64,000 nucleotides of DNA from Anagrus nilaparvatae (Eukaryota > Arthropoda > Insecta > Hymenoptera > Mymaridae), in contig JAKSXM010000007.1 in assembly GCA_022575985.1 (NCBI GenBank), forward strand, positions 37,202,501-37,266,500. Reading direction: 5' to 3'. Below are positions 59,289 to 64,000 of the stretch, piece after piece. Under the pieces are notes generated by a model. It saw only the letters and a list, made by a program, of their open reading frames with translations, was not told where the DNA came from and did not search any database. Both the position numbers and the translations under genes were made by a program. Numbering within the stretch: the stretch's first letter is position 1; each line of letters begins with the position of its first letter.

Positions 59289-60878
59289 ATGCCAAGCAAC
59301 ACTTGGCGACAAAAGCGTGGTTACAACTCTGAAACTGACCTTACTAACATTGATTCCATCATGAATGGAACACAAAACTCCACCCCTAGCGGTAGCGGCA
59401 CTAATGGTATCCACCATAGCACCCCTATCCGCCAAAACCAAGTTACTCTAGCAGCAGACGATTTCTAAAATCAGATACAAGACATAGAAAGACGCAACGC
59501 CGAACTTACACAACAACGCGAATTGCTCGCTAATTTCCAAACCAATGCCGATGTCCTTGCGCAACTCGAAAGACAAAACGCCGAAATTTTACAGCAACGC
59601 GAAATACTCGCTAATATTCAAGCTAACGCCGAGGGTCTTGCGCAAATCGAAAATGATAATATTGAAGAAAATCACCAAAGACTAAAACTTCGCCAACGTA
59701 GAAATAACCTTAACCTTGAGCCTCCACCCTTAGCCAACCTACAAAATCCAGTAAACAGACCCAGAATAAATAACCCGGTCCCATTAATCACCGCAATTGC
59801 GAACATTCCCAACTTCTCGGGCCAACCACAAACGCTCCAAGCGTTTTCGAAAGTATTGAAGGACATCTTGGAGGACTACGGTCCCGCGTGCGAAAAATTA
59901 ATTTTAAATTCAATCCCCTGACACCTTAAAGGCCGAGCGTACGATGCCTACGGCGGAATCGCTCCAAACTATACTTCTTTAAATGAATTTTTACAAGACC
60001 TCAAGTTAAGTTTCAGCGGCATAACAGATGCCGATACAATTAAATTAGATATGAGACAAATGGAACAATATCCAGGCGAACCAGTCGCCGATTACGCCCT
60101 ACGTGTACAAAATTTAGAACAGTCCTTATACACAATTTATGATTTATCAGTTAGTTTAACTACAAACGAAAAAGAACTATGGAAAAAACGAGCTAATGTC
60201 GAAGCACTCGAAAGCTTTCTTTATGGACTGAAAAGCCCACCAGAATATCGCGTCGCCGCTAAAAACCCCAAAACTTTTAGAGAAGCCGTAAATATAGCAG
60301 TAAACCTTGAAGGAAGAAAAATATCCGTGCAAAGACACGAATTTTGTTCATTAAAGCACATACCGTTTGTAAAAAAGGAAACGAATTCAATAACTTCCGA
60401 TGACTCAAGCACCATCAATTCTATAGCAACCAATGACATATTCGATATGATGGTCCAATTTTTAGAATTCCAAAAGATAAGAGACAATATGAATTCCCGA
60501 GTTGCAACCGTGGAACAAAAAAAGGATTGCTCACTCTGTAAAAGCAAAAATCACGAAACCGCCCAATGCCCAGACCTTTTGAAAGCCATCGAACAAGGTT
60601 CGCAAAAAAATAATGAAAATAAAGAGCCAGAAGCCGCCCAAGCTATACCAGCGAATAATTTTAACAATAACTCGGACAAATTTTATAACCAAAATTTCAA
60701 TCAAAACCAAAATTATAACCAAATCAAGGGATATAATCAAAATCAAAACTATAACCAAAATCAGGGATATAAGCGAAACCAATATTATCCCAACCAAGAT
60801 CAAAACTTTAATGAAAACCAAAATTACAACCAAAATCAGGGATATAACCAAAATCAACCAGAACTTCATTTAAACTAG
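59289..60878 (+). pseudogene. Retroelement Gag (two internal stops)
   Basis: One frame from ATG 59289 (MPSNTWRQKRGY) to TAG 60876, 529 sense positions, with premature TAA at 59466 and TGA at 59919. Both could come from single C-to-T changes. Residues about 60-130 hold two copies of a coiled-coil unit (RNAELTQQRELLANFQTNAD and QNAEILQQREILANIQANAE). Next comes a capsid-like region starting IPNFSGQPQTLQAFSKVLKD, as in LTR-retrotransposon Gags, then the zinc knuckle CSLCKSKNHETAQC (C-x2-C-x4-H-x4-C), then a repetitive NQNQ-YNQNQG tail that looks prone to phase-separate. The -1 frameshift signal lies at its last codons. Confidence 0.8.
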
Positions 60879-61936
60879 ATGCTGGCCCATTCTCGAGTGA
60901 GCGTGGGCCAAAACTAAATTATAATCTTAATACCTTTCATACCAACAAAAGTTCAAAATTTTTTCATAATAGTACATTACCTTCAATTTTAAACCCTAAT
61001 GAAATACACGTTCCAAACACAATACCTTTTGAAACCCCAAAAAATACAGAAAATTTTAGTCCTTTTTCAAATACTATCCTAGAAAAAGACTTTATTTCAA
61101 ATAGTGAAGAATTAACCCCTGAACTAGAAAAAAATTTTAGTTTTGAAAAATTGAAATCAATCCTTAAACCAAAAATAAAATCCACTACAAACTCTGAAAA
61201 ATTAAAAATAATCCCTCAGACCGAATCCGATTTAGACTTAAATATTGAAAAACAAAGAGAAATTCTTGATTTTCCTAAAATTAATAAAACCCCTAGTTTA
61301 ATCATTGAAAAATCAGAATTAACTTTTAAACTAGAAGATTCTTTTCCTTTTGCAACTAACTATAAAAATTTAGAACCAAAATTTACTTTAAACCCTAACA
61401 CTGTAAAACAAACATTTGAAACATTAAAAATAACAGAAATTACTTCAATCCCTGAAACAGATAAAAACTTAAGCTCAAATATCGAAAAATCAAGAAAAAC
61501 CCCTATACCAAAAATTTCCCACCCCTTTTTAACAAACAATAAAATCCCTATTTTAAACTTGGAAAAATTAAAATTAACTCACAAACCTTTGAAAACTAAT
61601 GAAAGTATTTCACTAAGATCACAGTATAACTCTATACAAAGAGTGGTTAAATTTAATCTTAAAAACAAATCTGATTCTGAAAACGATACCCCCCCTTCAG
61701 AAAATTATTCAACATCTAATATATTTATGGCAAAAAGAAAAAGAAAAACGAGAAATAAAAATTTATCTTTAAAAAAATATTTCGAGAATAGTTCTGAGTC
61801 CATCATTGAAAAAAAAAAATCAAAAAAAAATCCCAAAGTACCTAAAGCAGTCATCAATAATGATAAAATCATAGCTAAAGAAATCCATCCCTTAATAGTT
61901 AAATCTGAAAAAAAAAAGGTAGACCAAAAAGAGTGA
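60848..61936 (+). CDS. Retroelement ORF 2 (reached by -1 frameshift), function unknown
   Basis: Open in the -1 frame from 60848 to TGA 61934, about 355 codons beyond the slip site. It has no ATG near its start; the first ATG (61151) is deep inside, so frameshift expression is the natural reading. The product would begin FKLDAGPFSSERG; the DAG is reminiscent of, but not identical to, a retropepsin D-T/S-G. The rest is Lys/Glu/Ser/Pro-rich and probably disordered, with one internal repeat (IPQTESDLDLNIEKQRE and IPETDKNLSSNIEKSRK) and a very basic patch (KRKRKTRNK). No RT motifs. Confidence 0.55.
   Translation, partial: PKSTRTSFKLDAGPFSSERGPKLNYNLNTFHTNKSSKFFHNSTLPSILNPNEIHVPNTIPFETPKNTENFSPFSNTILEKDFISNSEELTPELEKNFSFEKLKSILKPKIKSTTNSEKLKIIPQTESDLDLNIEKQREILDFPKINKTPSLIIEKSELTFKLEDSFPFATNYKNLEPKFTLNPNTVKQTFETLKITEITSIPETDKNLSSNIEKSRKTPIPKISHPFLTNNKIPILNLEKLKLTHKPLKTNESISLRSQYNSIQRVVKFNLKNKSDSENDTPPSENYSTSNIFMAKRKRKTRNKNLSLKKYFENSSESIIEKKKSKKNPKVPKAVINNDKIIAKEIHPLIVKSEKKKVDQKE
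60869..60910 (+). promoter_or_regulatory. Programmed -1 ribosomal frameshift signal
   Basis: Slippery heptamer TTTAAAC at 60869-60875, placed correctly in the gag frame (T TTA AAC), with the gag stop TAG immediately after. A 7-nt spacer (60876-60882) leads to a stem of TGGCCCA (60883-60889) paired with TGGGCCA (60904-60910) around a 14-nt loop. Slipping one base back enters ORF 2, which is open from 60848. All three parts match the known geometry of retroviral frameshift sites. Confidence 0.85.
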
Positions 61937-63648
61937 TTAATATAAATCGCTCAATAACTAATGCCAAAAAAAGATCTAAAGGTAGACTTAGAAAAGTTGA
62001 ACCCATAATCCTATCTCTAATACCTAAATACCCCGGCATGCAGCACAAATCACCACCAATGTCGCCCTACGCCTCAAAAGTACCTACACTTCAACCTAAA
62101 AATTCAGAATTAGAAATTTGCGATATCGACATACCTAACTCAGCAACCGATTCTGATAACGACAATATTATAAAAAGCATATTAAACAACAAAACGAATA
62201 AATTTAGTCCTTTAATAAACTCTATTTCCAATAAGAACATAGAAATTGATTCAGAAAAATGTAAAATAACAATTAGCAAATCACAACTCGAAACAAATAA
62301 GGAAACGATTACAGAAAATTACCCAGCTACTGTTGACTCCATCAAAGGAAAAATTTTATTTGAACGATCACTTGACGTAAAAGTTATAGACAAAGATCCA
62401 GAGACCATAATACACAAAAAAAGAATCTGCATAAATTCTGAGAACAAAAAAAGCTTAAGTATAGTTAAAACTATTCAACAATTAGAAAATAACAACGCTG
62501 AAATCATGGAAGTTGAAAATAAAAATAATAAAGCTAATATCGCCTTGATATTTTCACCTAACAAAAGCAAAAAAGATACTTATAAACAAATTATCATCGA
62601 TCCAAATGTATTCAATCGCTACGACAAAATAGATAAATGTGGTGAAAGTTACGAACAATTTTTTAGGTATCTAGATTTAAGTAACTATAGTGACAGTTTA
62701 TTTCACAGTCTTAGTATTTTATTAAATAATAATATAAGTATGAATAAATATAACAACAATTTAAAAATAAGTAAACCCCTAAAAAATTTCAAAAATCCTG
62801 ACGGGATCTTTCACATTTTAAACAAGAAGAAAAAATGGGAAGATAGCGATTGCGTACACATTTTTGCCAAAGAATATAAAATGAATATTTTAATACGAAT
62901 TTTTAACTCCAACAAATTATATATCCCAAAAACGTGGGATAAAGCTTTTCAGGTGCTCTCTTTAAAAGCGTTAAACGCAGATCCTACTAAAATTAAACAA
63001 ATCAATACATTTATATCACCTTTGAACGAAACCTCCATGTCTTTGTTCCATGCCATTCAAAAAGAAAAAAATATAAATTATGCTAATACAAATGAAATTT
63101 CACTTCAAGAAGAAATAATAGAAATCGCTGAACTCAAAATAACTGAAACACCTCTCTCTAAAAAGGTTGGCATCTTGGTACAACAAAACGAAACAAACCT
63201 TACATGTGATGTACTTCAAATCAAAACCACGTATATATTGGAAAAAGCGACAGTAGAACCTAAACCACTGCCACCTGAAGAATTCAAATCCAAAATAGAT
63301 GATGTACAACAGACTGAAACCAAATATACGCTGAAAAACATCATCCAAAAACAAAAACTGGTTCCAAAATCCTCACTAGACGATTCGCAAACCTATCAAG
63401 ATAAATCAGATTTTCAGAAATTTTTCAGAATTTTGTTTGTTTTTTTGTATCACATAACTGTAGCAAATTTCGTTTCCAAAAAATGGGACTATCTACTGGA
63501 CTTAATAAAATTTAATATGAAAAATTGGACAGGGCTTATCAGTCAGAGTACAATTGATTGGTTACCTAAATCGCCCGAGTTCTACTATCCCAATTCTATT
63601 ATTGCAGTACGCCCACCTAGGGACCCACCTTGGCCAAAGATTTTATAG
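61909..63648 (+). CDS. Retroelement ORF 3, with a weak OTU-like segment
   Basis: Open from 61909 to TAG 63646 in the frame one base back from ORF 2; overlap 61909-61936. The overlap contains A AAA AAG in the ORF 2 frame, another slippery heptamer. A GTG/ATT start inside the overlap is the alternative. At residues about 235-345 (from 61933) the product has YSDSLFHSLSILL and, about 75 residues on, W-x2-SDCVHIFAKEYKMNILI. This resembles the two halves of an OTU-type cysteine protease (usual DGNCLFxS and W-x3-E-x4-A), but with Ser where the catalytic Cys would be. The end (RILFVFLYHITVANF) could be a short hydrophobic helix. No RT, protease or integrase motif. Confidence 0.5.
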   Translation, partial: KKKGRPKRVININRSITNAKKRSKGRLRKVEPIILSLIPKYPGMQHKSPPMSPYASKVPTLQPKNSELEICDIDIPNSATDSDNDNIIKSILNNKTNKFSPLINSISNKNIEIDSEKCKITISKSQLETNKETITENYPATVDSIKGKILFERSLDVKVIDKDPETIIHKKRICINSENKKSLSIVKTIQQLENNNAEIMEVENKNNKANIALIFSPNKSKKDTYKQIIIDPNVFNRYDKIDKCGESYEQFFRYLDLSNYSDSLFHSLSILLNNNISMNKYNNNLKISKPLKNFKNPDGIFHILNKKKKWEDSDCVHIFAKEYKMNILIRIFNSNKLYIPKTWDKAFQVLSLKALNADPTKIKQINTFISPLNETSMSLFHAIQKEKNINYANTNEISLQEEIIEIAELKITETPLSKKVGILVQQNETNLTCDVLQIKTTYILEKATVEPKPLPPEEFKSKIDDVQQTETKYTLKNIIQKQKLVPKSSLDDSQTYQDKSDFQKFFRILFVFLYHITVANFVSKKWDYLLDLIKFNMKNWTGLISQSTIDWLPKSPEFYYPNSIIAVRPPRDPPWPKIL

Positions 63649-64000
63649 GATCGACCCATTTTACTATCTACTCCACAAAGTAGTAAATTAATAACATTCC
63701 TTAATAGATTTAATTAATTTAATCAATCTTAATAGTCATAATTCCTTTTAAAAAAAATTTTACAAACAAAAAAAAAAAAAAAACAAAAAAAAAAAAAAAA
63801 TTTTTTTTATATAACTAGCTATATTTTTTACCTAATACTTTAAATTATTAATCTATCGTCCGGATTTGAACCTAATTGGATTAGAAACTCATTTACTAAC
63901 AATACACCTACAATCATAATTAACCGAAAACATCGTATTCATATCTAAAATATAACTACTAAGTATTTTTTTTTCACAGCATACATATTCAATCAAATAC
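63649..64000. other. Tail after ORF 3 with A-runs
   Basis: Non-coding. A-rich runs lie at 63769-63801, possibly a retroposed poly(A) or simple repeat. A GGTTCAAATCCGGAC sequence on the minus strand near 63856-63875 resembles a tRNA T-arm or B box (see rejected items). Confidence 0.4.

Noticed and set aside
60221..60869. Minus-strand ORFs rich in Ile/Leu/Val opposite gag
   Set aside because: Shadows of the Asn/Gln-rich gag repeats on the plus strand.
63856..63875. Minus-strand GGTTCAAATCCGGAC, like a tRNA B box
   Set aside because: The flanking sequence does not give a good T-stem, anticodon arm or A box, so no tRNA gene is called. It could be a tRNA-derived scrap.

Overview
This is a very AT-rich, gene-poor stretch of animal nuclear DNA, most likely from an insect. 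The evidence is the mix of mobile elements typical of insects (R1-type LINEs, Ty3/Gypsy, BEL/Pao, Penelope-like, pogo/Tigger-like, Helitron and Polinton/Maverick), one exon of a conserved animal gene (alpha-catulin) and short introns of about 80-105 bp. A parasitoid wasp or a hemipteran would fit, but the sequence alone does not settle the species. Almost every protein-like segment is the broken remains of a mobile element, and islands of higher GC mark R1 fragments.

Layout. 0.7-1.5 kb: an R1 fragment fused to the tail of a Penelope-like element. 1.6-6.9 kb: a nearly complete but decayed Gypsy element on the minus strand with two 572-bp LTRs and a gag start inside the LTR. 7.5-8.3 kb: BEL/Pao reverse transcriptase remnant. 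9.0-11.2 kb: non-coding element A, built from about 156-bp repeats with a hairpin at each end; a second copy, B, lies inverted at 43.8-47.2 kb. 11-16 kb: two foldback elements, a pogo-like transposase fragment, a Penelope-like fragment and, at 15.0-15.3 kb on the minus strand, the alpha-catulin exon with both splice sites. 17.7-23.4 kb: scraps of LINE and R1. 24-26.6 kb: a serial array of long hairpins. 28-30.1 kb: R1 ORF2 remnant.

30.5-54.0 kb holds the largest structure. A Polinton (packaging ATPase, a capsid-region-like protein, DNA polymerase B) has been split inside its polymerase gene by about 19 kb of foreign DNA. That DNA consists of a roughly 147-bp satellite present in both orientations, a giant inverted pair of 56-bp repeat arrays, a Helitron with a stop codon at its Walker A lysine, a second satellite of short units, a 1-kb long-inverted-repeat MITE with a clean TA target duplication, element B carrying a solo LTR, and a LINE inserted in the satellite.

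54-58 kb is the other possible host-gene area. It holds a tandem duplication of a two-exon gene end (unrecognised family), a small two-exon minus-strand gene of unknown function and a divergent plus-strand gene start. 58.6-63.7 kb carries a retroelement with a Gag-like ORF ending in a zinc knuckle and Asn/Gln-rich repeats, followed by two long ORFs, each one frame back from the one before. The first junction has a textbook -1 frameshift signal (slippery heptamer, 7-nt spacer, stem-loop) and the second has a slippery A-run. The second downstream ORF contains a weak OTU-protease-like segment. This arrangement is the best candidate for something undescribed in the window.
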